Shown: positions 28,625 through 36,627, counted from the first letter of the stretch. The stretch is DNA of 39,726 bases from Amycolatopsis circi (GCF_003385235.1 NZ_PQIA01000087.1:1-39726), one strand, 5' to 3'. The notes: generated by a model not told the origin, from the sequence alone. Numbers and translations: made by a program.

Positions 28625-29962
28625 ATGAGGACAGTCGTCGAGAACGCCGCGATCGCGACGGTCAGCGGTCCCGAGTACCGCAACGGACACGTCGTCATCG
28701 AGGACGACCGCATCGCCGCGGTCGGCGACGGCGCCTTCACCGGCGAGGCAGACGAACGCGTCGACGCTGCTGGCTGCCTCGTCACGCCGGGCCTCGTGAA
28801 CACGCACCACCACCTCTACCAATGGGCCACCCGGGGCCTCGCCGCCGACCACACGCTGTTCGAGTGGCTGGTCGCGCTGTATCCGGTGTGGGCCAAGCTG
28901 GACGCGGACATCACGCATGCGGCGGGCAGCGCCGGAATGGCCCGGCTCGCCCTGACCGGCTGCACCACGGTCGCCGACCACCACTACGTCTTCCCGACCG
29001 ACGGCGGCGACCAGGTGGCCGCGCTCGTCGCCGCACGGGAGCGGATCGGCTTGCGGCTGCACTTGGTCCGCGGCTCGATGGACCGCGGCGAATCGGACGG
29101 CGGGCTGCCGCCGGACAGCCTGGTCGAGACCGCCGAGGACGCTCTCCTCGGCACCGAAGCCGCGATCGACCGCTACCACGATGCCTCGCCCGGCGCGCAC
29201 CTGCAGATCGCGGCAGGCCCGTGCTCGCCGTTCACCGTCACCGAGCGGCTGATGGCTGACTCGGCCGAACTGGCTCGCCGCAAGGGCATCCGGCTGCACA
29301 CGCACCTGGCCGAAACCCAGGACGAGGAAAAGCAATGCCTCGCCGAAACCGGTCTCACGCCTGCTGAATACGCGGACAAACTGGGCTGGCTGGCTTCGGA
29401 CGTCTGGCTCGCGCACACCGTGCACCTCGCGCCGGACGCGATCCGTCGTTTCGGAGCGACTGCTACGGGTTCCGCGCACTGCCCGACGTCGAATGGCCGT
29501 CTGGGCAGCGGAATCGCTCCGGTACGGGACTTGCTCGACGCGGGCGCACCGGTCGGATTAGGCGTCGACGGCGCGGCTTCCAGCGAATCCGGCGGCTTGG
29601 CCGAGGAGTTGCATCAGGCGTTGCTGCAGGCCCGGCAGCGCGGCGGACCCACGGGGTTGACCACACGGGAAGCGCTGTGGCTCGGCACGATGGGCGGCGC
29701 GCGCTGCCTCGGCCGGGAGCGCGAAATGGGCTCGGTGGAGGTCGGGAAGCTCGCGGATCTGGCGGTGTGGGATCTGAACGGGCTGAACTACGCGGGTATC
29801 GACGACCCGGTCGCGGCCTTGGTGCTGGCCGCGCCGCCGCCGCTGCGGAAGCTGTTCGTGGGCGGTCGAACGGTGGTGGACCGGGGGCAGCTGAAGTCCG
29901 CGGACGAGACGGCGATCGCGGGAGAGTTGGCGAAGGCGAGCGCTCGGCTGCGGAAAGACTGA
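28625..29962 (+). CDS. Probable 8-oxoguanine deaminase (amidohydrolase superfamily)
   Basis: A 445-residue metal-dependent deaminase. Motifs in order: PGLVNTHHHLYQWATRG (metal ligands), TVADHHYVFPTDGG, RGSMDRGESDGGLPPD, LHTHLAETQDEEKQC, HCPTSNGRLGSGIAPVR and VGLGVDGAASSESGGL. This set closely follows the 8-oxoguanine deaminase group typified by Pseudomonas Pa0142, which yields urate and ammonia. Hydroxyatrazine- or guanine-deaminase activity cannot be excluded. GAGGAGG lies six bases upstream of the ATG. Urate would enter the uricase pathway encoded 6 kb away. Palindrome copy 3 immediately precedes the ribosome site. Confidence 0.82.
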   Translation: MRTVVENAAIATVSGPEYRNGHVVIEDDRIAAVGDGAFTGEADERVDAAGCLVTPGLVNTHHHLYQWATRGLAADHTLFEWLVALYPVWAKLDADITHAAGSAGMARLALTGCTTVADHHYVFPTDGGDQVAALVAARERIGLRLHLVRGSMDRGESDGGLPPDSLVETAEDALLGTEAAIDRYHDASPGAHLQIAAGPCSPFTVTERLMADSAELARRKGIRLHTHLAETQDEEKQCLAETGLTPAEYADKLGWLASDVWLAHTVHLAPDAIRRFGATATGSAHCPTSNGRLGSGIAPVRDLLDAGAPVGLGVDGAASSESGGLAEELHQALLQARQRGGPTGLTTREALWLGTMGGARCLGREREMGSVEVGKLADLAVWDLNGLNYAGIDDPVAALVLAAPPPLRKLFVGGRTVVDRGQLKSADETAIAGELAKASARLRKD

Positions 29963-30093
29963 CCCGCGCCCGACCGACGACCTGTCGCGTGTCCGGCGGA
30001 CGGGTCAGCCCACGACCTGACGCTCCACTCCGCGCCTGCATTCCCTCCTCGTCCTGAGGCAAACGAATGGTCCTGGCTGCGGCACCCGACAGC

Positions 30094-31488
30094 TCATCGA
30101 GGACGTCTGACCAGCACCGTTCCCGCATCAGCCAACGGCGCTCGCACCGCCTGCACCGGATCCGTCGCGCTCGGCTTGCGCGCCGCGTCCGAAATCCGCA
30201 GCAGCAGCGCGACCAGGATGTAGTTCGCGAGCAGCGACGAGCCGCCCTTCGACAGGAATGGCGCGGTGATGCCCGTTTCCGGGATCAGCTTCGTCACGCC
30301 GCCCACGACGACGAAAATCTGCATCACCACGGTGAACGCGAGCCCGCCGCCGAGGAGTTTGCCGAAGCTGTCGCGGACGGCCAGCGCGTGCCGCATTCCG
30401 CGCAGTGCGATCAGCAGGTACAGCATCAGCACCGCGGCCAGTCCGAGGAAGCCCAGTTCCTCGCCGATGCTGGCGGTGATGAAGTCGGTGTTCGCCTCGG
30501 GGACGATGTCCGGCCTGCCCGCGCCCAGGCCGGTTCCGCCCATGCCGCCGGTGCCGAGGCCGAACAGCCCTTGCGCGATCTGGTAGCCGCCGCCTGCCTG
30601 GTCGTAGGTCGCGAGCGGGTCCATCCAGTTCGCGACCCGCTGGCGCACGTGGTTGAACAGGAAGTACGCCAGCACGCACCCGCCGGCGAACACCGTCAGC
30701 CCGGCGTACACCCAGATCGCCCGCTCGGTCGCGAGGTAGATCATCACCAGGACGATCCCGAAGAACAGCAGCGAGGCGCCGAGTTCCTTCTCGAACGCCA
30801 GCACCGCGACGCAGCCGAGCGCGGCGATGACGATCGGCCCGAGGTCGCGCGCCCGCGGCAGTTCGACGCCGAGCACCTTCCGCCCGGCGACGCGGAACAG
30901 TTCCCGTTTCGCCACCAGCGTGGTCGCGGCGAAGACGATCAGCAGCAGCTTCGCGAACTCGCCGGGCTGGATCGACAGCGGGCCGATCTTGATCCACACC
31001 TTCGCGCCGCCGGCTTCCGACAGCGACGCCGGCAGCAGCGCGGGCAGCAGGACCGCGACGAACCCGGCCATCCCGGCGAGATAGCCGTAGCGGGTCAGCA
31101 CGCGGTGATCGCGCACGAACCCGAGCACGGCCAGGAACAACGCCAGCGCCACCACCGTCCACAGCACCTGCTGCCCGGCGACGGCCGAATACGTCTTGCC
31201 CCGCTGCACCGCCTGCTCGGCGAGCCCTAGGTCGATCCGGTGGATCACCACCAGGCCAAGGCCGTTCAGCAGCACGGTGCACGGCAGGATCAGCGGGTCC
31301 GCGTGCGGTGCCCAGCGCCGGACCGCGATGTGCGCCACCGCCGCGACCGCGGTGAACGACGCGCCGTAGCCGACTATCGAAAAGTTGATCTGCCCGAGTG
31401 CGTTCGCGTCCACGAGCAAAAACGCGAACCAAACGATCGCCACCGCGAGCAGAAGCAGCCGCAATTCCGTACCGCGCGCGGCAGGCAT
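30094..31488 (-). CDS. SEDS-family peptidoglycan polymerase (FtsW/RodA-like)
   Basis: A 464-residue integral membrane protein with about ten helices. SEDS hallmarks are WIKIGPLSIQPGEFAKLLLIVF, the loop WMDPLATYDQAGGGYQIAQGLFGLGTGGMGG with the Asp of the active region, VPEANTDFITASIGEELGFLG and PFLSKGGSSLLANY. It would polymerise lipid II glycan strands with a class B PBP. It is a lone gene: no pbp, pknA/B or mur genes adjoin it, so it could be RodA or a third SEDS paralogue. It is divergent from the DUF998 gene. Confidence 0.9.
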   Translation of the reverse strand: MPAARGTELRLLLLAVAIVWFAFLLVDANALGQINFSIVGYGASFTAVAAVAHIAVRRWAPHADPLILPCTVLLNGLGLVVIHRIDLGLAEQAVQRGKTYSAVAGQQVLWTVVALALFLAVLGFVRDHRVLTRYGYLAGMAGFVAVLLPALLPASLSEAGGAKVWIKIGPLSIQPGEFAKLLLIVFAATTLVAKRELFRVAGRKVLGVELPRARDLGPIVIAALGCVAVLAFEKELGASLLFFGIVLVMIYLATERAIWVYAGLTVFAGGCVLAYFLFNHVRQRVANWMDPLATYDQAGGGYQIAQGLFGLGTGGMGGTGLGAGRPDIVPEANTDFITASIGEELGFLGLAAVLMLYLLIALRGMRHALAVRDSFGKLLGGGLAFTVVMQIFVVVGGVTKLIPETGITAPFLSKGGSSLLANYILVALLLRISDAARKPSATDPVQAVRAPLADAGTVLVRRPR

Positions 31489-31649
31489 GAATTTCCCGTC
31501 TTTGGCAAGCAGTGAACTGCCGCGAGCGTAGTCGCGATTTCTGGCAGGACGCTGAGAATGCGCGGCAATTCGGTCGGACTGTCCGAAATCGGCGAGCCCC
31601 CGGCCGCGATATGCTTCGGAAAATCGGACGGGCGAGCGGAGAACCAGAG

Positions 31650-32336
31650 GTGGCGACAGAACTGACCCCGGTGCCGGTCCAGGCGCTGGCGCCAGCCCCG
31701 TCGGCGAAAGGAACGAAACGCGCGCTCGGCGCGGCGGTGGCCGCGGTGCTGCTCGCGGCGGTGTTCCTGGTGGTGCTGCACGTCGACCGCTACTGGGGGC
31801 CGATCGATCCGGTCAGCGCGATGCTCAGCGACTACGCCTGGACTCCCGGCTGGTGGATGTGGGCGGCGGCGATGCTGCTGACGTCGGCCGGTTCGGTCGT
31901 GGTGGCGGCGGTCCTGCGCCGCCGGGGGCTTCTGTACGGGCCGCTGACCGTCCTCGCGATGGCCGCCTGGTGCGCCGGGCTCGCGGCGGTGGCGTTGTTC
32001 ACGAAGGACCCGCAGGGAAATGCGGTGACGTGGGTCGGCAAAGTGCATCTCGGCGCGACCGGGGTCAGTTGTGTGAGTTTGCCGTTAGCCGGCTGGCTGC
32101 TCGGCTGGACGCATCGGAATTCGCCGCGATGGCGAGGTTACGCGCGCTGGTCGCGCATTCTGGCGTTGGCCGCGGTGCCGTTCTTTCTGCCGTTTCTCAT
32201 TCCGTTCGTGGCTAATGTCGCATTCGGGCAGCATCTGCCGACGGTCGCGACCGGGCTCGTGGAACGGGTGATGGCCGTGCTCGAACTGGTCGAACTGCTG
32301 GTGCTGGCCGGATGGGCGTGGCGCGCGGCCGAATGA
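31650..32336 (+). CDS. DUF998 membrane protein
   Basis: A 228-residue protein with about six transmembrane helices. The first is GAAVAAVLLAAVFLVVLHVD, followed by the DUF998-type PVSAMLSDYAWTPGWWMWAAAML and LFTKDPQGNAVTWVGKVHLGATG. Function unknown. GTG at 31650 is chosen because GGAG precedes it at a proper distance; ATG at 31611 would add a non-conserved tail. Its TGA touches the tatB stop codon on the other strand with no base between them. Confidence 0.75.
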   Translation: MATELTPVPVQALAPAPSAKGTKRALGAAVAAVLLAAVFLVVLHVDRYWGPIDPVSAMLSDYAWTPGWWMWAAAMLLTSAGSVVVAAVLRRRGLLYGPLTVLAMAAWCAGLAAVALFTKDPQGNAVTWVGKVHLGATGVSCVSLPLAGWLLGWTHRNSPRWRGYARWSRILALAAVPFFLPFLIPFVANVAFGQHLPTVATGLVERVMAVLELVELLVLAGWAWRAAE

Positions 32337-32699
32337 TCAGGTGGCGTCGGGGTCGACCGGCGGCCGCTCGCCCGCCCGCAACGGAACCGCCACCGGGGCC
32401 GGAGCCGGCGTCGAGACCGGGCTGGCGACCGGGGGAGTGTCGTCGAACAGGTACTTCGTCATGGCGGCGCGGGGATTGCCGATCCGCAGGGACTGCAGTT
32501 CCTGCAACGGTTTCCGCAGCTCCTGGTACTCCGGGCCGAGTTCCGCTTCCAGCTGGGCTTTGGTGCCCGCGGCGAACCCGCGGATCCGCTTCACAGTCTG
32601 CGCGACCCAGTGCGCGGCCTCGGGCAGTCGCTCCGGGCCGAGGATGAACAACCCGGCGAGCAACAGAATCACGATGTGGTCGATGCTGAGACCGAACAC
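32337..32699 (-). CDS. tatB: Sec-independent protein translocase TatB
   Basis: A 120-residue component of the twin-arginine translocase that receives folded RR-signal substrates with TatC. It has a short N-terminal membrane helix (IDHIVILLLAGLFILGPERLP), a hinge, an amphipathic helix (AQTVKRIRGFAAGTKAQLEAELG) and a Pro-rich tail. GPERLP and the charged helix favour TatB over TatA. The GTG start lies behind AGGAGG. It lies 36 bases after tetR on the same strand. tatA and tatC are not in the window. Confidence 0.85.
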   Translation of the reverse strand: MFGLSIDHIVILLLAGLFILGPERLPEAAHWVAQTVKRIRGFAAGTKAQLEAELGPEYQELRKPLQELQSLRIGNPRAAMTKYLFDDTPPVASPVSTPAPAPVAVPLRAGERPPVDPDAT

Positions 32700-32735
32700 C
32701 GGCCACCTCCTGCGGACCCGGATGTTGGTTTCAGC

Positions 32736-33344
32736 TTAGCTGTCCCCGGTGCGGCGTTTCCCGTCGTCACCCAGTTCGGTCAGCAGCCGTCGCGCTACGT
32801 CGACCACGGCCGCGCCCGCGACCGCCATCGGTTCAGTCGTCCGCATGGAGCGGCACAACACGAACGCGCCTTCCAAGCTGGTGACCAAGGCGAGCGTGAG
32901 CGTGCGCGCGTGCTCCTCGGGAAGGCCGAAGGCGGAGAATCCCTTCGTGCCCGCTTTGGTCCACGCCTCGAACACGTCCGCGGTGGCCTTGCGCAGGGGT
33001 TCGTTCGTGGTCGCCACTTCGAGCGCGACGGTCGCGATCGGGCAGCCTTCGACGTAGTCCGTGTCGAGGAGCGTGGTGACCGCGCCCGCGAAGAACGTTT
33101 CGAGGCCGGTGATCAGGTCCGGCGCCGGGGCGATGAAGATTTCGAACAGCTGCGCGTACTGCATCCCCGAGGTGCGTACCACTTCTTCGCCCAGCTGCTC
33201 CTTGCCGCCGGGGAAGAAGTGGTACACCGACCCGAAGGGCGCGCCGGCCTTCTCGACAATCTGCTTCATGCCGGTGCCGGCGTACCCGCCTTGGCGGAAC
33301 AACTCCGCCCCGGCGGCGAGGATGCGGTCCTTGGTGCCAGTCAC
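32736..33344 (-). CDS. TetR-family transcriptional regulator (LmrA/YxaF-like)
   Basis: A 202-residue repressor. The N-terminal HTH reads TKDRILAAGAELFRQGGYAGTGMKQIVEKAGAPFGSVYHFFPGGKEQL; the ligand domain has YVEGCPIATVALEVA and AFVLCRSMRTTEPM, as in the LmrA/YxaF subgroup. The GTG overlaps the TGA of the permease gene (GTGA), so it can be co-translated with it. A TAGA-GCGT-TCTA site at 33370 upstream may allow autoregulation. A purine-linked ligand is suggested only by the neighbour. Confidence 0.85.
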   Translation of the reverse strand: MTGTKDRILAAGAELFRQGGYAGTGMKQIVEKAGAPFGSVYHFFPGGKEQLGEEVVRTSGMQYAQLFEIFIAPAPDLITGLETFFAGAVTTLLDTDYVEGCPIATVALEVATTNEPLRKATADVFEAWTKAGTKGFSAFGLPEEHARTLTLALVTSLEGAFVLCRSMRTTEPMAVAGAAVVDVARRLLTELGDDGKRRTGDS

Positions 33345-34687
33345 GCCACCGAGGATAACTCCTTGACAGTAGAGCGTTCTATCAAGCGCGGCCGGAGCAC
33401 CAGGTTGAGCGCCACCGCGGTCACGCAGCCCGCGCTGATCCCGGAGTTGAGCACGACCTGCAGCGCCGCCGGAAACCCGGAGTAGAAGTCCGGCATGACG
33501 ATCGGGATCAGCCCGACGCCGAGCGACGCGGCGACGATCGCGACATTGATCGGATGCTCGAACGACGCCTTCGCGAGCGTCCGGATGCCGCTCACCGCGA
33601 CGCTGCCGAACAGCACCAGCCCGGCCCCGCCGAGCACCGGCTGCGGCACCAGCGCGACGATCCCGCCGGTCACCGGGAAGACGCCCAGCAGCACAAGCAC
33701 CACGCCGCTGGCCGCGACCACGTACCGGCTCACCATGCGGGTGAGCGACACGAGTCCGATGTTCTGCGCGAACGCCGTGCAGGCGAACCCGCCGAAGATC
33801 GTGCCGACTGCGGTGGAAAGCCCGTCCGCGCGCAGGCCGTCGGCCAGTACTCGGCTGGTGGTCGGCCGGTCCACGATCTCGCCGAGCGCCAGCAGGTCGG
33901 CGGTGCTTTCCGCCATCACCACCAGCATCACGATGAGCATCGAGACGATCGCCGCGACATCGAACGTCGGCGTGCCGAAGTGGAACGGCGTCACGATCCC
34001 GAACACCGGGGCCTGCTGCAGCGTCGAGGTGTCGACTTGGCCGAGCGGCCACGCCGCGGCGGTGCCGACGACCAGGCCGAGCAGCAGCGCGATCCGGCTC
34101 CAGAACCCGGTCAGGAACCGGGTGAAGACGAGCACCGCGACCAGCGTGATCCCGGCCAGCACGAGCCCGCTGGGCTTGGCCGACTTGTGCTGCGCGGCGA
34201 TCCACTGCACGGCGACCGGCAGCAGGGAGATCCCGATGAGCGTGATGACCGTCCCCGTCACCACCGGCGGGAAAAACCGCGTCAGCTTGGAGAAAAACGG
34301 TGCGGCGAGCACTACGAACACGCCGCCGGCGAGCGTGGCGCCGTAAACGACGCCCAACGCATTGCCGTCGCGATGCTGCGCCGCGATGGACAGAATTGGC
34401 GCGACAGCGGCGAAAGTGACGCCGTTGACCAGCGGCAGTCTGGAGCCGAAGCGCCAGAAACCGAGGGTTTGCAACAGGGTGGCCAGTCCCGCGGTGAACA
34501 GCGCCGCGCTGATCAACAGCGTGAGCTGGCCGGGGGAAAGACCGACGGCTGCGCCGATGACGAGCGGTGGCGCCACCACTCCGGCGTACATGGCCGCGAC
34601 GTGCTGGATTCCTCCGAGGATCAACTGCGGCAGCGGAGGCCGCACGTCCACGGGGTGCCGAGAAGGTCGTTCCTGTGTAACTGACAT
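33341..34687 (-). CDS. NCS2-family xanthine/urate-type permease
   Basis: A 448-residue nucleobase:cation symporter-2 protein with about 12-14 helices. It carries VNGVTFAAVAPILSIA, VMAESTADLLALGEIV with the substrate-binding Glu, and the NAT signature QNIGLVSLTR followed by MVSRYV. The latter distinguishes xanthine/urate carriers from the uracil branch. The ATG has GGGAG upstream. It lies downstream of uricase on the same strand, with only the 44-bp palindrome (34705-34748) between them, so it probably shares their message. Likely role: uptake of urate or xanthine for the catabolic enzymes. Confidence 0.9.
   Translation of the reverse strand: MSVTQERPSRHPVDVRPPLPQLILGGIQHVAAMYAGVVAPPLVIGAAVGLSPGQLTLLISAALFTAGLATLLQTLGFWRFGSRLPLVNGVTFAAVAPILSIAAQHRDGNALGVVYGATLAGGVFVVLAAPFFSKLTRFFPPVVTGTVITLIGISLLPVAVQWIAAQHKSAKPSGLVLAGITLVAVLVFTRFLTGFWSRIALLLGLVVGTAAAWPLGQVDTSTLQQAPVFGIVTPFHFGTPTFDVAAIVSMLIVMLVVMAESTADLLALGEIVDRPTTSRVLADGLRADGLSTAVGTIFGGFACTAFAQNIGLVSLTRMVSRYVVAASGVVLVLLGVFPVTGGIVALVPQPVLGGAGLVLFGSVAVSGIRTLAKASFEHPINVAIVAASLGVGLIPIVMPDFYSGFPAALQVVLNSGISAGCVTAVALNLVLRPRLIERSTVKELSSVA
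33370..33381. promoter_or_regulatory. Candidate TetR operator within the permease 3' end
   Basis: TAGAGCGTTCTA (TAGA-GCGT-TCTA) lies 26 bases upstream of the tetR GTG, within codons for the last residues of the permease. TTGA and TCAA blocks flank it on the two sides, extending the imperfect symmetry to about 23 bases (33363-33385). It could mark an internal, autoregulated promoter. Confidence 0.35.
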
Positions 34688-34704
34688 GCGCTCTCCCGGA
34701 GGTG

Positions 34705-34748
34705 TCGTGAGTGGCGGTCACGGTTAGAACCGTGATTGCCGCTCACGA
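34705..34748. repeat. 44-bp modular palindrome, copy 4 (imperfect)
   Basis: Same plan as copies 1-3: TCGTGAGTG, copy-specific GCGGTCAC, GGTT, centre AG. Three positions of the opposite arm differ. In plus-strand RNA all three would be G-U wobbles; in the minus-strand RNA actually made from uricase to permease they are A-C type mismatches. It sits inside a same-strand gene pair, nine bases after the uricase stop and 17 bases before the permease ATG. Confidence 0.88.
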
Positions 34749-34757
34749 GGGGCGGGG

Positions 34758-35648
34758 CTAGAGCACGGCGTCGGTCCAGGCCGGGCCGGGCTCTTCGGCT
34801 TCGTCGCGGACCACCGTGCCTTCGATGAGGCCGTACGGTCGGTCGGCGGCGTAGAACACCTCGTTGTGGTTCTCGAGGCCGAAGGGGCTTAGATCGACGA
34901 GGAAGTGATGCTTGTTGGGCAAGGAGAACCGGATCTCGGCTACCTCCGGCCGGGCTTGCAGCACGGCTTCGCCCATCGCGTACAGGGTCTGCTGCAGCGA
35001 AAGACTGTGCTTGGTGGCGAACGTCTCCAGGAGCGTCTGCCGGATCGCCCGATGGCTCTTGGCCCAGTCGATCCCGGTGAATCCCTCGTAGCGCCAGCGC
35101 GCGGTCACGGCGGTGGCGAGAATGCGGTCGTCGGTTTCGACGAGCGTGGTGTATTCGTCCTGCGGGTACCCATGGAATTCGGACCCGGTGGACTTGAGCA
35201 CCACGAGACCATCCAGTCCGGACACGACCCAGGCGCGGTCGGCGTGCACGGTGACAGTGGTGGTGCGGCGTTCGCCGCCGGAGCTGCTGAACGAGTGGTC
35301 GTGCGGCGCGCCGTCCACCGAGATGCGGTCCCACTCCTGCTCTTCGACGGAGATCCGCGCCCCGGTGATCTTTTCCTGGGTGTCCACGAAACGCCTGCCG
35401 AGCCGGAGGGCGAAGTCTTCGATCTCGCCGATCTCCTGCTGCTTGGCGAAGGCGTACACCGTGTTCTTCTGGGTGTCGGTGGCCAGCACGGCGGAGTTGT
35501 CGCCGGTGAGGTGCGTGGCCGACAGGTCGCCGCGCAGCGCCGAGGACACCGTGAGGTCGCGCAGATGGTGCACGCCGCCGGTGCGCCGGACGGTGACGAG
35601 GCGGACCTCCGCCTTGCCGTACTGGTTGGGGCCCAACGAGATTCCCAT
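34758..35648 (-). CDS. Urate oxidase (uricase)
   Basis: A 296-residue cofactor-free oxidase converting urate, O2 and water to 5-hydroxyisourate and H2O2. It forms tunnel-fold domains. Visible residues include the YGKAEVRLV Lys12 and LATDTQKNTVYAF (Thr57, Asp58), the catalytic Lys/Thr pair, plus FSSSGGERRTTTV, LKSTGSEFHGY, SLPNKHHFLVDLSPFG and ADRPYGLIEGTV. The ATG follows the uraH stop by one base, so the two are co-translated. Length matches bacterial PucL-type C-terminal or stand-alone uricases. Confidence 0.95.
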   Translation of the reverse strand: MGISLGPNQYGKAEVRLVTVRRTGGVHHLRDLTVSSALRGDLSATHLTGDNSAVLATDTQKNTVYAFAKQQEIGEIEDFALRLGRRFVDTQEKITGARISVEEQEWDRISVDGAPHDHSFSSSGGERRTTTVTVHADRAWVVSGLDGLVVLKSTGSEFHGYPQDEYTTLVETDDRILATAVTARWRYEGFTGIDWAKSHRAIRQTLLETFATKHSLSLQQTLYAMGEAVLQARPEVAEIRFSLPNKHHFLVDLSPFGLENHNEVFYAADRPYGLIEGTVVRDEAEEPGPAWTDAVL

Positions 35649-35649
35649 G

Positions 35650-35967
35650 TCAGCTCCCGCGATAGGTGGAATAGGCGAACGGGCTCAGCAGCACCGGCAC
35701 GTGGTGGTGCGACGTGCCGTCGACGATCCGGAAGGCGATGGTGACGTCGGGGAAGAACGCCTCCGGGCCGAGGTAGCTCCCGGTGTCGAAGATCAGCCGG
35801 TACACCCCGGGGGCGAGCGTGTCCGGGCCGAGGTCGCGGATGCGGCCGTCGTCGTCGGTGGCGCCCTCGGCGAGCAGCGAGCCGTCCTGGCGCTCGAAGC
35901 GCACGGCGATCCCGGCGGCGGGCTTGCCGGTGGCGGTGTCGAGGACGTGCGTAGTCACGAGGCTCAT
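35650..35967 (-). CDS. uraH: 5-Hydroxyisourate hydrolase
   Basis: A 105-residue transthyretin-like enzyme that opens 5-hydroxyisourate to OHCU. It has the N-terminal HVLDTATGKPAAGI with catalytic His7, a central PGVYRLIFDT, TSHHHVPVLLSPF and the diagnostic C-terminal YSTYRGS. ATG at 35967 is set by AAGGAGG upstream and family length. Longer in-frame starts (to 36042) add unrelated residues. Its ATG overlaps the stop of the preceding 29-codon ORF (ATGA). Confidence 0.95.
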   Translation of the reverse strand: MSLVTTHVLDTATGKPAAGIAVRFERQDGSLLAEGATDDDGRIRDLGPDTLAPGVYRLIFDTGSYLGPEAFFPDVTIAFRIVDGTSHHHVPVLLSPFAYSTYRGS

Positions 35968-36053
35968 GCCGTCGCCTCCTTGACGAGTTTCACGCTGCCA
36001 GCCTGGGAGGCGACGGCATGAATATCCATGATTCGCTTGCAAGCGGCGCTCAT
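35964..36053 (-). CDS. 29-residue micro-ORF bridging uraD and uraH
   Basis: The ORF starts with an ATG that overlaps the uraD TGA (ATGA, 36050-36053) and stops in a TGA that overlaps the uraH ATG (ATGA, 35964-35967). It thus fills the interval exactly. The product begins MSAACKRIMDIHAV and ends VKLVKEATA; it has no membrane segment and one Cys. The last codons contain the AAGGAGG site of uraH. It may be a coupling leader whose translation keeps ribosomes flowing from uraD to uraH, or a true small protein. No homologue is known to me. Confidence 0.5.
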   Translation of the reverse strand: MSAACKRIMDIHAVASQAGSVKLVKEATA

Positions 36054-36535
36054 GCTGTTACCGCTTTCGCCAGGCGCAGTTGCGCGATCTTGGCCAGCTC
36101 CGCGCCGGCGACGTCGAGTTCGGTCTCCGGGTCGTTGCCGAGCCGGGACCGCAGGTTCGCGAGCAGTTCCTCGCCGCTGCGCCCGCTGGCGCACACCAGG
36201 AAAACGTGGCCGAAGCGTTCCTCGTAGGCGGCGTTGGCGGCGGCGAATTCGTCCGCATTGTCCACTCCGGACTGTTCCGAACGCGACCAGTCGGCATCGG
36301 AGCCCTTGCTGGTCGGGCGTTCCCCGATCCTCGGGTGCGCGGCGATCGCGTCGCGGATCTCGTTGCGCTGCAACGGAGTCGCACTGTCCGCGCTCTTGCT
36401 CAGCGCGGCGAAATCGGCATACGGGCGGCCGTCGAGCACGGTATCGACCCAGCGCGGCACGGCCAGACAGGCAGTGAGCGTCGGCCGGAGTTCGGCGGCG
36501 GATGCGGAGTTGAACTCGGCGAGTGCGAGCGGCAA
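36050..36535 (-). CDS. uraD: 2-Oxo-4-hydroxy-4-carboxy-5-ureidoimidazoline decarboxylase
   Basis: A 161-residue enzyme that decarboxylates OHCU stereospecifically to S-allantoin. His67 in AHPRIGERP is the catalytic base. Other family motifs are NADEFAAANAAYEERFGHVFLVCASGRS and ELLANLRSRLGNDPETEL. It starts at TTG (36535), supported by GGAGGAG upstream. It heads the run uraD, micro-ORF, uraH, uricase. A perfect palindrome at 36594 lies 59 bases upstream. Confidence 0.93.
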   Translation of the reverse strand: MPLALAEFNSASAAELRPTLTACLAVPRWVDTVLDGRPYADFAALSKSADSATPLQRNEIRDAIAAHPRIGERPTSKGSDADWSRSEQSGVDNADEFAAANAAYEERFGHVFLVCASGRSGEELLANLRSRLGNDPETELDVAGAELAKIAQLRLAKAVTA

Positions 36536-36593
36536 CGGAATCTCCTCCGGGGAGGTGGTGTTCCGCTGACCGTACGGCCGGGTCGAGCGTGCG

Positions 36594-36608
36594 TCAACAC
36601 TTTGTTGA
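36594..36608. promoter_or_regulatory. Perfect palindrome upstream of uraD, candidate operator
   Basis: TCAACA-CTT-TGTTGA, a perfect 6+3+6 palindrome, lies in the 92-bp gap between the HTH gene and uraD. It would control the urate operon; the adjacent HTH protein is the first candidate to bind it. Confidence 0.5.
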
Positions 36609-36627
36609 ATCGCAACCGGCCGTGGTT

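Noticed and set aside
32736..34721. A single long minus-strand protein joining the permease region to TetR
   Set aside because: The upstream part is an out-of-frame reading of the permease; the regulator starts at GTG 33344 overlapping the permease stop.
35650..36042. A longer 130-residue hydroxyisourate hydrolase
   Set aside because: The extra N-terminus is unlike the family, and the start at 35967 has a strong ribosome site and normal length.
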